28,252 nucleotides of DNA, taken from positions 1 to 28,252 of IMG/VR virus record IMGVR_UViG_3300025585_000137. One strand, given 5' to 3'. The DNA is from a virus. The notes below the pieces were generated by a model. The model worked only from the letters and a program-made list of their open reading frames with translations, was not told the DNA's origin and did not search any database. A program made the position numbers and the translations under genes. Position 1 is the stretch's first letter. Every line of letters starts with the position of its first letter. Below, piece by piece: positions 22,740 to 28,252 of this stretch.

Positions 22740-22860
22740 TCTTGTTAACCTTTCCCATGTCCTTCTGGACCTTGCGCACTTCGCGCTTCTGGTTCGCAAC
22801 CTTGGCGAGGTTACGTCCGAGCTTCAGCATCTGCTCGTTAGTCTTACCACCCTTAGCCAT
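22732..22860 (-). CDS. Tiny basic conserved protein (42 aa)
   Basis: The product MAKGGKTNEQMLKLGRNLAK followed by VANQKREVRKVQKDMGKVNK is a short, strongly basic helix. It starts one base after the stop of the zinc-ribbon gene and overlaps the next start by eight bases, so it sits in a coupled chain. A GGKTNEQMLKxGRNxA opening recurs in small genes of aquatic phages near the adaptor, as far as I remember. No domain is known to me. Nucleic-acid or virion contact is a guess from charge. Confidence 0.55.
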   Translation of the reverse strand: MAKGGKTNEQMLKLGRNLAKVANQKREVRKVQKDMGKVNKNG

Positions 22861-22861
22861 G

Positions 22862-23302
22862 TCAATTCTCCGTCGTCTGAATAGTTACCGTACCTACCTG
22901 ACCATTAGCTACTAATGTATCAGGAAGCCCCCATAAACCCAAGGGATTTTGAAAGCCCACTGGGTCCCAACCCCAATGAATGACGCGGCTACCACCTGAA
23001 GGCGTACCAAAAGCGTCAATATCCTCGGTTGGAAGCGTGTTTGGTTGAGTGCGAATACCCGTCAAACCTGCCTGCCAGTAGGTCGTATCAGGGCGCGGAT
23101 TGCGGATCGCCTGTGGGTCATCAACCGGGTACATGCCAAGCTGAAGCTGCGGCTGATCCGGTTCCCAGCAAGTTGGGCACACAAGGATGTTGATGTTTTT
23201 CGTCTTAATGACGAGAGACTTCAGTTCCTTGAGCTTATAGCGAAAGCCGCAGCGGTCACACTGCGAAATCGCATACTTACCAGAGGCGAACCTATTAGGC
23301 AC
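22862..23302 (-). CDS. Zinc-ribbon virion-region protein (146 aa)
   Basis: The start is GTG 23302. Residues 9-50 form a zinc ribbon: GKYAISQCDRCGFRYKLKEL with Cys 15 and 18, and NILVCPTCWEPDQPQ with Cys 42 and 45. The rest is Pro/Asp/Gly-rich (MYPVDDPQAIRNPRPDTTYW) with WGWDPVGFQNPLGLWGLPDT before a short C-terminal strand (GQVGTVTIQTTEN), which recalls the TGQVGTV unit of the repeat protein at 10805-11548. It is eleven bases or fewer from both neighbours. The position between two adaptor-like genes suggests a neck or head-completion role. The ribbon is clear; the role is inferred. Confidence 0.65.
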   Translation of the reverse strand: MPNRFASGKYAISQCDRCGFRYKLKELKSLVIKTKNINILVCPTCWEPDQPQLQLGMYPVDDPQAIRNPRPDTTYWQAGLTGIRTQPNTLPTEDIDAFGTPSGGSRVIHWGWDPVGFQNPLGLWGLPDTLVANGQVGTVTIQTTEN

Positions 23303-23311
23303 GGCACCCCC

Positions 23312-24019
23312 TTAGAAGAACATCTGGCGAGGCGCGAGGCGCAGTGGTGCCTTCTCGCGGTCCTCATCAGCAGCCTGATCCCAAGCCTCATCGTACATCT
23401 GCTTCAGCATAGCTGTACGCTCGATAGCGCCGGGAAGCTTAAGCGAGAGATGGTATGCAAGGCCAGCGACCATAGCGGGCAGCATACGGAACGGGATATC
23501 CTGCTCGGTAATACCCTCACCCGCATTCTGAATACGGCGCAAACGGTAATACACGAACGTATAGTAGTTATTCTGGTCCGGCGCAGGCCACACATTGATG
23601 TTTGGATACTGGATGCCGGTTGGGGTCTGCGCGCCCGATTGGCGGTTAATCCAGACTTGGATCGGGCGACCCTGAGCGTTTTTGTTCGGGATCGTCAGGT
23701 AAGTATCGGCGCTAATGCGGTTGATATTGATATCCGTCTGCGCCTGACCCGTCTGGGTGCGGATCACGTGGTCGAACAAGTCGATGGTATCTACCGGCAG
23801 GTTATACGTGATCTGCCCTTGCACCATCTCGATCTGCCCCTGTTCAATAGTCCAGAGGTTGATGCCCTTGTTCGCCCACTCAATGGTAAGTAGGTTCAGA
23901 CTGCGTCGCGCCGTGCGGAGGTCATAGCCCGTACGCAACTCAGCGCCGCAACGCTCAAAAGCCTCCTCAATGAGAAGGTTGAGATCAAGATTAAAGTCTG
24001 CGACGCCTGAAGTGGGCAT
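23312..24019 (-). CDS. Neck/adaptor-related virion protein (235 aa)
   Basis: The N-terminal helix pair (DFNLDLNLLIEEAFERCGAE, DLRTARRSLNLLTIEWANKG) is followed by a beta part (GQIEMVQGQITYNLPVDTID, SADTYLTIPNKNAQGRPIQV, PTGIQYPNINVWPAPDQNNY). It ends with YYTFVYYRLRRIQN, then PFRMLPAMVAGLAYHLSLKL and a helical tail. This resembles adaptor/neck proteins of aquatic podoviruses and shares its general plan (helices, strands, Y-x-Y strand, closing helices) with the 220-residue adaptor downstream. Two such proteins may stack in the neck, or one may be the true adaptor and the other a decoration. Arg/Leu-rich end (REKAPLRLAPRQMFF). Confidence 0.68.
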   Translation of the reverse strand: MPTSGVADFNLDLNLLIEEAFERCGAELRTGYDLRTARRSLNLLTIEWANKGINLWTIEQGQIEMVQGQITYNLPVDTIDLFDHVIRTQTGQAQTDININRISADTYLTIPNKNAQGRPIQVWINRQSGAQTPTGIQYPNINVWPAPDQNNYYTFVYYRLRRIQNAGEGITEQDIPFRMLPAMVAGLAYHLSLKLPGAIERTAMLKQMYDEAWDQAADEDREKAPLRLAPRQMFF

Positions 24020-24030
24020 TTATTTCTTCC

Positions 24031-24426
24031 TTACCTAAACCGTGCTGTCTTCTTGGCAATCGTTTTAGGCTGCTTGACGAACTGCTTGCCCGCCTTTGTG
24101 CCTTCTCGCTTAGCCTTAGTTGTAGCAGCATATTCGGAAGATGTCAGCGACTGACGTGCCTTTTTGGGTAAATAACGCTCGCCAGTGGCTTTTGGGCCCT
24201 GAGTGGACGGCTTGCCCGATTTAGTCCCCCAGTCTTCCTTGGTCCATTTAGACAAGGATTTCTGCGCTTCCGTCTTCGGGCCTTTATAGCCGCCACCAGA
24301 TTTCTTATACCTCTGGGTCGCAAGCTGGGCTTTGCGGGCGGACCATTGGCCGGGCTTACCGCCTTTATCGCCAGCTTTTACGCTAGCGACGATGCGTTTC
24401 CACTTGCCCTCGTCCGTCCGCGCCAC
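24031..24426 (-). CDS. Basic protein, DUF5872-like (131 aa)
   Basis: The start is GTG 24426, one base after the preceding stop. The protein is rich in Lys/Arg. The N-terminal half has KWKRIVASVKAGDKGGKPGQ and WSARKAQLATQRYKKSGGGY. The C-terminal half (KSLSKWTKEDWGTKSGKPST, GERYLPKKARQSLTSSEYAA) fits a small domain I remember as DUF5872 (KW..EDW, then RYLPxxA...L...E). That family occurs in phages and large viruses and has no assigned function. Strong positive charge among virion genes suggests packaged-DNA or RNA contact, which is inference. The family name should be checked. Confidence 0.6.
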   Translation of the reverse strand: MARTDEGKWKRIVASVKAGDKGGKPGQWSARKAQLATQRYKKSGGGYKGPKTEAQKSLSKWTKEDWGTKSGKPSTQGPKATGERYLPKKARQSLTSSEYAATTKAKREGTKAGKQFVKQPKTIAKKTARFR

Positions 24427-24427
24427 C

Positions 24428-24727
24428 CTACTTCCCCTTTTTAAAGCCCTTCAGCAACTGCGCAAAGCGCGCACGTTGGCCGAGTTTACCGGGCTTTTTG
24501 GCTGCTGCCGCAAGCTTTTTGGCGGGGATTTTCTCGCCCTTCTTGACACCCATTTCAGCCCGGAGAGCACCGGGCTTCTTGATTGCCTTCTGGATGAACT
24601 TTCCGCCTTTGGCTTCGCCGCCTTTGGCATAAACCGTTACTTCGTCGGGGTTATCCTTCCGACGAATGGTTTTCGCCTTAGGCATTTTGGACGCTTTCAT
24701 GTCGCCCATACCCCGAGACGGGCGCAT
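24428..24727 (-). CDS. Small Lys-rich protein (99 aa)
   Basis: ATG 24727 makes a TAATG junction with the previous gene and is chosen over GTG 24733. The sequence starts MRPSRGMGDMKASKMPKAKT, has a short DNPDEVTVYAKGGEAKGGK stretch with the aromatic-Ala-x-Gly-Gly motif (residues 33-37), then KKPGALRAEMGVKKGEKIPA and a basic end (GKLGQRARFAQLLKGFKKGK). It is probably a partly disordered, strongly cationic protein. I recall the LRAxxGVKKGEKIPAKKLAxAA block from other phages. The function is unknown; virion DNA condensation is a possibility. Confidence 0.58.
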   Translation of the reverse strand: MRPSRGMGDMKASKMPKAKTIRRKDNPDEVTVYAKGGEAKGGKFIQKAIKKPGALRAEMGVKKGEKIPAKKLAAAAKKPGKLGQRARFAQLLKGFKKGK

Positions 24728-25242
24728 TAGCACATCTTCCCACGGGTCTTGCCCTTCTTGGCAATCCCATCAGCCGACTTGTGCCCAGCGACGAGACCGC
24801 CGCCTGCGTAGCACTTGCCGCCCTTGTTCATCTTCATTGCGCGGCCCATAGTGTCAGCCGACTTCTTGGTCATCGCGCGGCCAGCTTTATCGGCCATCTT
24901 TGCACCCATTTTCATAGCACTGCCTCCTTTTTTCATGCCGACGCCCAACAGCTTATCGGCTTTTGCACGCTTTGCAGCATCGGCCTTAGCCTTTGCCGCC
25001 TCATCACGCTTTTGAGCGTCCATGACGTCTTTACCGCGCTTCGTCATCATAAGCGCGTCACCCATCTTCTTTTCGGCATCAGTCAGCTTAATAGCCGCGC
25101 CGTCACCAAACTTCTTCATCTTCTTATCTGCCATCGAAAAGTCCTTCCCAACGCTCTGCGGCACACCAACCTTCTTTGCGAACCCCGGGCTGTGTGCCAC
25201 CGCCCGCATGAACTTAGCCTGTTTTGCGCTCGTGCTAGGCAT
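24727..25242 (-). CDS. Lys/Ala/Met-rich basic protein (171 aa)
   Basis: The N-terminal 40 residues (PSTSAKQAKFMRAVAHSPGF, then AKKVGVPQSVGKDFSMADKK) form a conserved small-protein module of aquatic phages. Residues 45-140 are Lys/Ala/Met/Asp-rich and helical. The C-terminus, YAGGGLVAGHKSADGIAKKG followed by KTRGKMC, is a second recurrent phage motif ending in Cys. It looks like a fusion of two motifs usually seen in separate small genes, which I infer from memory. TAATG junctions on both sides. The strong positive charge suggests nucleic-acid contact in the head. The function is unknown. Confidence 0.58.
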   Translation of the reverse strand: MPSTSAKQAKFMRAVAHSPGFAKKVGVPQSVGKDFSMADKKMKKFGDGAAIKLTDAEKKMGDALMMTKRGKDVMDAQKRDEAAKAKADAAKRAKADKLLGVGMKKGGSAMKMGAKMADKAGRAMTKKSADTMGRAMKMNKGGKCYAGGGLVAGHKSADGIAKKGKTRGKMC

Positions 25243-25484
25243 TATTTCGTCCTCATATCATCCAGCTTGGCTTCCAAGCGTTGGATGCTTTTGTCGATTC
25301 GCTCTGCGAGTTTATCGAGCGTTTGATTGACTTCCGCACGCGTGACGTGGTCGCGCGCAACCTCTTCCCGGGTTTTGTTGAGCAAGATGCCAAGACGGTC
25401 GAGTTCATCAAACTTGCCCTTCACCATGAAGCCAAGCACCGCGACAATCCCGCTGAGGACGATGTTCCATACGAGCATTTCCAT
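25242..25484 (-). CDS. Membrane-anchored coiled-coil small protein (80 aa)
   Basis: One N-terminal hydrophobic helix (about residues 2-21, MLVWNIVLSGIVAVLGFMVK) is followed by a heptad-rich helix (FDELDRLGILLNKTREEVAR, then LDKLAERIDKSIQRLEAKLD). It starts one base after the stop of its neighbour. Its topology recalls small phage membrane proteins with a cytoplasmic or periplasmic coiled coil, but it is far from the lysis cassette. It could be a minor membrane factor or a virion peptide. The function is unknown. Confidence 0.55.
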   Translation of the reverse strand: MEMLVWNIVLSGIVAVLGFMVKGKFDELDRLGILLNKTREEVARDHVTRAEVNQTLDKLAERIDKSIQRLEAKLDDMRTK

Positions 25485-25485
25485 C

Positions 25486-25743
25486 TTAGCACTTCCACGC
25501 CCGGAGGGACTTGTTAATGCGGGAGTTCGGGTCTTTGGCAGTTTTGGCTGACGTCAGCTTCTTCTTCATGCCCTGCATACGGGCACAAAATGACTTCTTA
25601 CGCGGGCCGCCTTCCGGCTGCGGAGCCTTGAGCCCCGGCTTCCCCGGATTAGCTTTGTTGTAGGACGCACGACCCTTAGCGTTCAAGCCGCCCTTGGGGT
25701 TCTTACCTTCCTTACGTTGCCATGCCGGGGTTTTAGCCATCAT
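25486..25743 (-). CDS. Small basic protein, possibly DUF6321 family (85 aa)
   Basis: ATG 25743 overlaps the end of the glycosyltransferase gene (ATGA; a second ATG follows directly). The sequence KTPAWQRKEGKNPKGGLNAK, with GGLNAKGRASYNKANPG next and CARMQGMKKK further on, is a pattern I associate with a short phage protein family (DUF6321, from memory). It ends RINKSLRAWKC. It is very basic, with no membrane segment. It sits in the run of cationic small proteins between capsid and neck genes. No function is established. Confidence 0.62.
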   Translation of the reverse strand: MMAKTPAWQRKEGKNPKGGLNAKGRASYNKANPGKPGLKAPQPEGGPRKKSFCARMQGMKKKLTSAKTAKDPNSRINKSLRAWKC

Positions 25744-26474
25744 GCCACCTTCTGGTTAGGCACAACCATCGGATACAGGATATCCTGCCCATAGTTGCCC
25801 ATGTATTCCTGTACGCCCATGTGACCTAGCGAGATTGTCGGGTCGATCCAGACGTCGAAACCGAGTTCACGTGCACGGTCACAGAAGAGGAAGTCTTCCC
25901 CCATGTAACCTTCTTCCGTAACTTGGAAATCGAACATCGCAGTGAGCGTGCGATCCGTGCGAGTATCATAATATTGCCACTCCGGATGGGCTGCTGCCAT
26001 CTGCTCAAAGACTTCACGACGAACCAGCATAAAGGCAGTTGCCACGCGCTTTGCGCGTACAAGGCCCATACCGTTCATGGTAAGCTGACCATTATCGTCG
26101 TAGTCGAGCGTAGCGATGTAAACTTTGCTCTCGTTGCGGGTGCGCGGCACGCCAGCAACAATGCCCTTCTTGGGGTCTGTGCCCCACGCCATAAGGCGGA
26201 AAATATCGTCTGGCTCGAAGTTAATATCCGAGTCGATGAACATGAGGTAATCGCAGTCTGACTCCAGCAAGTCTTGCGCCAGCAGATTGCGAGCACGGGA
26301 AACTACAGAGCAGCCGCAAATGCTACCAATCTGTATGTTAATCCCGTGCTGCGCAGCCTGTTGCGCAAAGCGAGCCAGCGAAACCGCCAGCTTCAAGGAT
26401 ACCTTAAAGTCATAGGCAGGCAGAGCAATGAAGATGCTCTTACCTGCTAAATCGTAGCTCTTTTGCGCGTGCAT
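25740..26474 (-). CDS. Glycosyltransferase-like protein, GT-A fold (244 aa)
   Basis: The first strand and loop (KSIFIALPAYDFKVSLKLAV) and the Arg-rich helix (SVVSRARNLLAQDLLESDCD) lead to YLMFIDSDINFEPDDIFRLM. Its Asp-Ser-Asp (81-83) is the metal/nucleotide-sugar DxD of GT-A enzymes. Later RAKRVATAFMLVRREVFEQM and GYMGEDFLFCDRARELGFDV carry the Glu-Asp typical of the catalytic region, and TISLGHMG gives the usual late His. The domain is compact, soluble and complete. It lies inside the virion cluster, with an ATGA overlap to the next gene. It may glycosylate a virion protein or a host/phage surface. The sugar and target are unknown. Confidence 0.78.
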   Translation of the reverse strand: MHAQKSYDLAGKSIFIALPAYDFKVSLKLAVSLARFAQQAAQHGINIQIGSICGCSVVSRARNLLAQDLLESDCDYLMFIDSDINFEPDDIFRLMAWGTDPKKGIVAGVPRTRNESKVYIATLDYDDNGQLTMNGMGLVRAKRVATAFMLVRREVFEQMAAAHPEWQYYDTRTDRTLTAMFDFQVTEEGYMGEDFLFCDRARELGFDVWIDPTISLGHMGVQEYMGNYGQDILYPMVVPNQKVA

Positions 26475-26477
26475 ATA

Positions 26478-26786
26478 TCACCCATAGAAAATGGTTACGG
26501 AAGCAGTGTTAGTCACCGTACCATACAAACCAGTTTCTGCAAGGATGCCCTGATCTGGGAGCAGGATATATACAGAGCCAGTGCTGGCTGCCGTTGGGGT
26601 CGCCATCGTAAACAGCGTGCTGCCGCTTTGACCATCAGTGATAACGACCGAGCCCGCCGACGTACCGCAAGCCGCATAAATGGCTTTGATACGGGTACGG
26701 AACCCAATGTCGTTGTCCGCCTGCGTCTTAAACGGTCCCGTAGCCGCCAGCGGCTTAGTGGATTTGACGTCAGTTTGCATCGCCAT
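26478..26786 (-). CDS. Small beta-rich capsid-associated protein (102 aa)
   Basis: AGGAG lies eight bases before ATG 26786, and the gene overlaps the 58-residue gene by 17 bases. The sequence (FRTRIKAIYAACGTSAGSVV, then ITDGQSGSTLFTMATPTAAS and VYILLPDQGILAETGLYGTV) is a compact beta pattern closing with VTNTASVTIFYG. I recall this small protein from the capsid region of aquatic phages. A head-decoration or cement role is inferred from size, position and strand content only. Confidence 0.62.
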   Translation of the reverse strand: MAMQTDVKSTKPLAATGPFKTQADNDIGFRTRIKAIYAACGTSAGSVVITDGQSGSTLFTMATPTAASTGSVYILLPDQGILAETGLYGTVTNTASVTIFYG

Positions 26787-26946
26787 CAGCGTTCTCCTCT
26801 ACTTCTTCTGGTGTCCGAAGACGTTGAAGAAGGATATTATATGCAGATACGGTGGCTTGGGCTTTGATAATGAAGGTATTCGCCTTCTCTATCTCCGTCT
26901 CCAAGTCACCGATCTCCGAAAGCAAAAACTCTTCGGTAATCTGCAT
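26770..26946 (-). CDS. Small acidic helical protein (58 aa)
   Basis: ATG 26946 is one base after the stop of the previous gene (TAATATG); a longer frame from TTG 26967 is rejected. MQITEEFLLSEIGDLETEIE and then KANTFIIKAQATVSAYNILL predict one long amphipathic or coiled-coil helix, with an acidic tail (EEVEENADGDAN). No Cys and no membrane segment. It lies between two small capsid-region genes. The function is unknown; an assembly helper or scaffold-like peptide is possible. Confidence 0.55.
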   Translation of the reverse strand: MQITEEFLLSEIGDLETEIEKANTFIIKAQATVSAYNILLQRLRTPEEVEENADGDAN

Positions 26947-26947
26947 A

Positions 26948-27541
26948 TTAGCTGACTGCGCTTGCAACTACCAAGAAGTAGTCCGAGCCAGCGATGCGAA
27001 CCTTGATACCACCAGCAAGCGTGCTGCTGCTCGTGGCAGCCGTGAAGACGCCTGTGCCCGACTCAATGTTCATGAGGCGGGTCAGCTTGCCTGCACCAGC
27101 GCCGCTGTCCGAAACACGGATAAACGCACTTGCTGCACTAACCGACGTGCCCGAAGCGAAGTTGGTGTCCAACTGGAGAGCAGCAAGAGTGCCGCCCGGC
27201 GAGTTAACCGAAGCACCAATGGTAGCGCGGATAGCGTTAGCAGCGCCCGAAATCGTGCCGCCAGTCGTAACTTCCGTCGAAGCGTGGATGCCGTTGATCG
27301 TGCCAGCCGCCGCAGCGCCTGCGCCAGAAACAACCGAGAAAGCGCGGATGGTTTCGCCCGAACCGGTCGAAGTAAAGGTCAGCTTATCATAGACAAGGCG
27401 GGTGTCACCCGTGGTAGCCGAAGTCGAACCATAAGAGGCCGAGATGTTACCAGCAGTGGTGACGGTGATGGGGTCAGTCGGAGTGCCGCCAATGAAACCA
27501 TTTTGCGACGCTACGGGACCCGAAAAAGTAGTCAAACCCAT
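26948..27541 (-). CDS. Beta-rich capsid-associated protein following MCP (197 aa)
   Basis: GGAG lies seven bases before ATG 27541, and a structured leader lies upstream. The start (GLTTFSGPVASQNGFIGG) and the beta pattern (PITVTTAGNISASYGSTSAT, GTINGIHASTEVTTGGTISG, AIRATIGASVNSPGGTLAAL, AASAFIRVSDSGAGAGKLTR) end with AGGIKVRIAGSDYFLVVAS. It is Ser/Thr/Ala/Gly-rich, soluble, and has no Cys. Its place directly behind the capsid gene suggests a head decoration or head fibre protein made in large amounts. No homology was tested. Confidence 0.62.
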   Translation of the reverse strand: MGLTTFSGPVASQNGFIGGTPTDPITVTTAGNISASYGSTSATTGDTRLVYDKLTFTSTGSGETIRAFSVVSGAGAAAAGTINGIHASTEVTTGGTISGAANAIRATIGASVNSPGGTLAALQLDTNFASGTSVSAASAFIRVSDSGAGAGKLTRLMNIESGTGVFTAATSSSTLAGGIKVRIAGSDYFLVVASAVS

Positions 27542-27548
27542 TGATTTT

Positions 27549-27552
27549 CTCC
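27549..27552 (-). promoter_or_regulatory. Shine-Dalgarno (GGAG) next to structured leader
   Basis: GGAG lies seven bases before ATG 27541 and only two bases after the end of the CTACTAC repeat arm. Its access could depend on how the upstream inverted repeats fold. Confidence 0.6.
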
Positions 27553-27554
27553 GT

Positions 27555-27612
27555 GTAGTAGCACTTGCCTCGTACCGTCTCTACTACGTCTGCTAGGGCA
27601 GTCGGTACGAGA
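27555..27612 (-). promoter_or_regulatory. Structured RNA leader: interleaved inverted repeats, possible H-type pseudoknot
   Basis: In transcript sense, CTCGTACCG (27611-27603) pairs perfectly with CGGTACGAG (27577-27569), plus one G-U pair (27612/27568). GTAGTAG (27587-27581), which lies in the loop, pairs perfectly with CTACTAC (27561-27555) beyond the stem. A small CTGC/GCAG hairpin (27601-27598/27593-27590) fills the rest of the loop. The two main stems interleave and form either a pseudoknot or, if the seven-base connecting loop is too short, two competing hairpins. The fold ends directly before the Shine-Dalgarno of the 197-residue gene. Pairing is seen in the sequence; function is inferred. 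Confidence 0.6.
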
Positions 27613-27641
27613 ATTTCACCTAGTTACGCAGATATACCACT

Positions 27642-27672
27642 AAAAAGAAAAGAGGGGAAGAAGTTTCCCTCT
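27642..27672 (-). terminator. Rho-independent terminator-like hairpin after the capsid gene
   Basis: In transcript sense, AGAGGG-AA (27672-27665) pairs with TT-C-CCCTCT (27659-27651) with one bulged C and a five-base loop. It is followed by TTTCTTTTT (27650-27642). A purine run (GGGGGAGGGGGAGAGGG) precedes the stem. It lies 19 bases after the capsid stop. It could terminate or attenuate transcription so that capsid mRNA exceeds the downstream genes. Confidence 0.55.
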
Positions 27673-27690
27673 CCCCCTCCCCCTGCTTCC

Positions 27691-28252
27691 TTAGGCAGCG
27701 CCTACGGAACCGTACATGCCCAGCGGGTCAGACCAGCCGAACGAATAACGCTCGCGGGCCTTGTAGCGGACGTTGCCGGTGTCGAAGTCGCCGTCCATGC
27801 TCTGAGCGAGCGGGGTACGGACGAAGTGCTTCAGACCATTTGGCACATCCGTCGTCAAGAACCAAGCATCGGTGTCGGTCAGGAAGTGGTTAACGGTGTA
27901 ACCTTCCGGGATCGAGCCGTTGCTCTTGATGGCGTTGATGTCGTTATCAGCCGTAGCAACGCGAAGCTCGGTTTCGAGCAAGCGGGTCGCAACGAACTGG
28001 AGTGACGGCGGAATAACCAACTTGCGCGGCTTAGCTGCGATCAGCAGGCCACGTTCGTCCGTCCACGCAGCGATCTGAATAACAGCGTTTTCAAGCGCCG
28101 TTTCGTTCAGGTCGGTAGCGACCGACGGAATGTTCGAGTTGGTACCACCGGAGACCAGCGGGTGAGCATCCGAGAAGAGCGGCTGACCGTCACCACCGGG
28201 GTAGTCCGTGTCAAAACCGTTGTTCAGGATAGCAGCAGCCTTGGTCTGCTTG
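27691..28252 (-). CDS. Major capsid protein, C-terminal 187 residues (HK97-type candidate; runs off right edge)
   Basis: The frame is open from the right window edge to TAA at 27691, so only the C-terminal part is seen. It contains NNGFDTDYPGGDGQPLFSDA followed by HPLVSGGTNSN, a hallmark of a capsid group with DG-x-x-LFSxxHP. It continues with ENAVIQIAAWTDERGLLIAA, KPRKLVIPPSLQFVATRLLE, and TADNDINAIKSNG. The ending, TDTDAWFLTTDVPNGLKHFV, then DTGNVRYKARERYSFGWSDP and LGMYGS, closes the axial/peripheral part as in HK97-fold coat proteins of many uncultured phages. Mu gpT-like capsid proteins share the LFSxxHx motif. It sets the structural direction of the cluster. The GC-rich gene is followed by the terminator-like hairpin. 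Confidence 0.85.
   Translation of the reverse strand, partial: KQTKAAAILNNGFDTDYPGGDGQPLFSDAHPLVSGGTNSNIPSVATDLNETALENAVIQIAAWTDERGLLIAAKPRKLVIPPSLQFVATRLLETELRVATADNDINAIKSNGSIPEGYTVNHFLTDTDAWFLTTDVPNGLKHFVRTPLAQSMDGDFDTGNVRYKARERYSFGWSDPLGMYGSVGAA

Noticed and set aside
22593-22799. 68-residue version of the small protein before the adaptor
   Set aside because: The extra N-terminus is an Arg-rich out-of-frame read of the 42-residue gene at 22732-22860; the ATG at 22739 fits the junction pattern.
27620-27642. TATATC in the gap after the capsid gene as a promoter -10 box
   Set aside because: No convincing -35 box at 16-18 bases; the expected place is the T-rich tail of the terminator-like hairpin.

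Overview
The window looks like the virion-structure and lysis half of an uncultured tailed phage, most likely a podovirus. Thirty-eight protein genes all lie on the minus strand. They run from the 3' part of a major capsid protein (MCP) gene at the right edge to the 5' part of a very large virion-protein gene at the left edge. The set resembles those recovered from marine and freshwater viral metagenomes. No tRNA, rRNA, integrase, repressor or CRISPR array is visible. Terminase, portal and replication genes must lie outside. I see no tape-measure gene, but I do see an adaptor-like protein, a nozzle-like protein and a GNAT-like protein followed by three large putative internal proteins, as in the T7 order gp11-12-13-14-15-16. 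The host cannot be named from the sequence.

Layout in the direction of transcription (high to low coordinates). 28252-27691: MCP end. 27690-27542: the only sizeable intergenic stretch, with a terminator-like hairpin and then an unusual RNA fold (two interleaved inverted repeats, a possible pseudoknot) that ends three bases before the next Shine-Dalgarno. 27541-26478: small putative capsid-associated proteins. 26474-25740: a glycosyltransferase. 25743-24031: small, mostly very basic proteins and one membrane-anchored coiled coil. 24019-21931: neck region, with an adaptor-related protein, a zinc-ribbon protein, two tiny conserved proteins and the adaptor. 21929-20693: two endonuclease VII-type HNH genes around a small conserved gene. 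20696-15658: a repeat-type virion protein, a ferritin-like/Dps-like protein, a 1302-residue tail fibre and its likely chaperone. 15661-13368: two secreted proteins with signal peptides. 13387-11568: lysis-type cassette (membrane coiled coil, two-helix membrane protein with EF-hands, GH19 endolysin, small membrane protein). 11548-6206: tail-surface proteins around the nozzle protein. 6193-1: a glycine/alanine-rich virion protein, the GNAT-like protein and three large putative internal (ejection) proteins.

Genes are tightly packed. Most junctions are TAATG, ATGA, GTGA, TGATG or TAATATG, so translational coupling through one long late transcript is likely. Start codons were re-chosen from these junctions where a longer open frame existed. 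The most interesting observations are the structured leader after the MCP gene, the secreted pair next to the lysis genes, the EF-hand-bearing holin-like protein, the short aromatic-Ala-x-Gly-Gly motif shared by unrelated proteins, and the mosaic tail fibre. Family assignments are from memory of family signatures; no searches were run.
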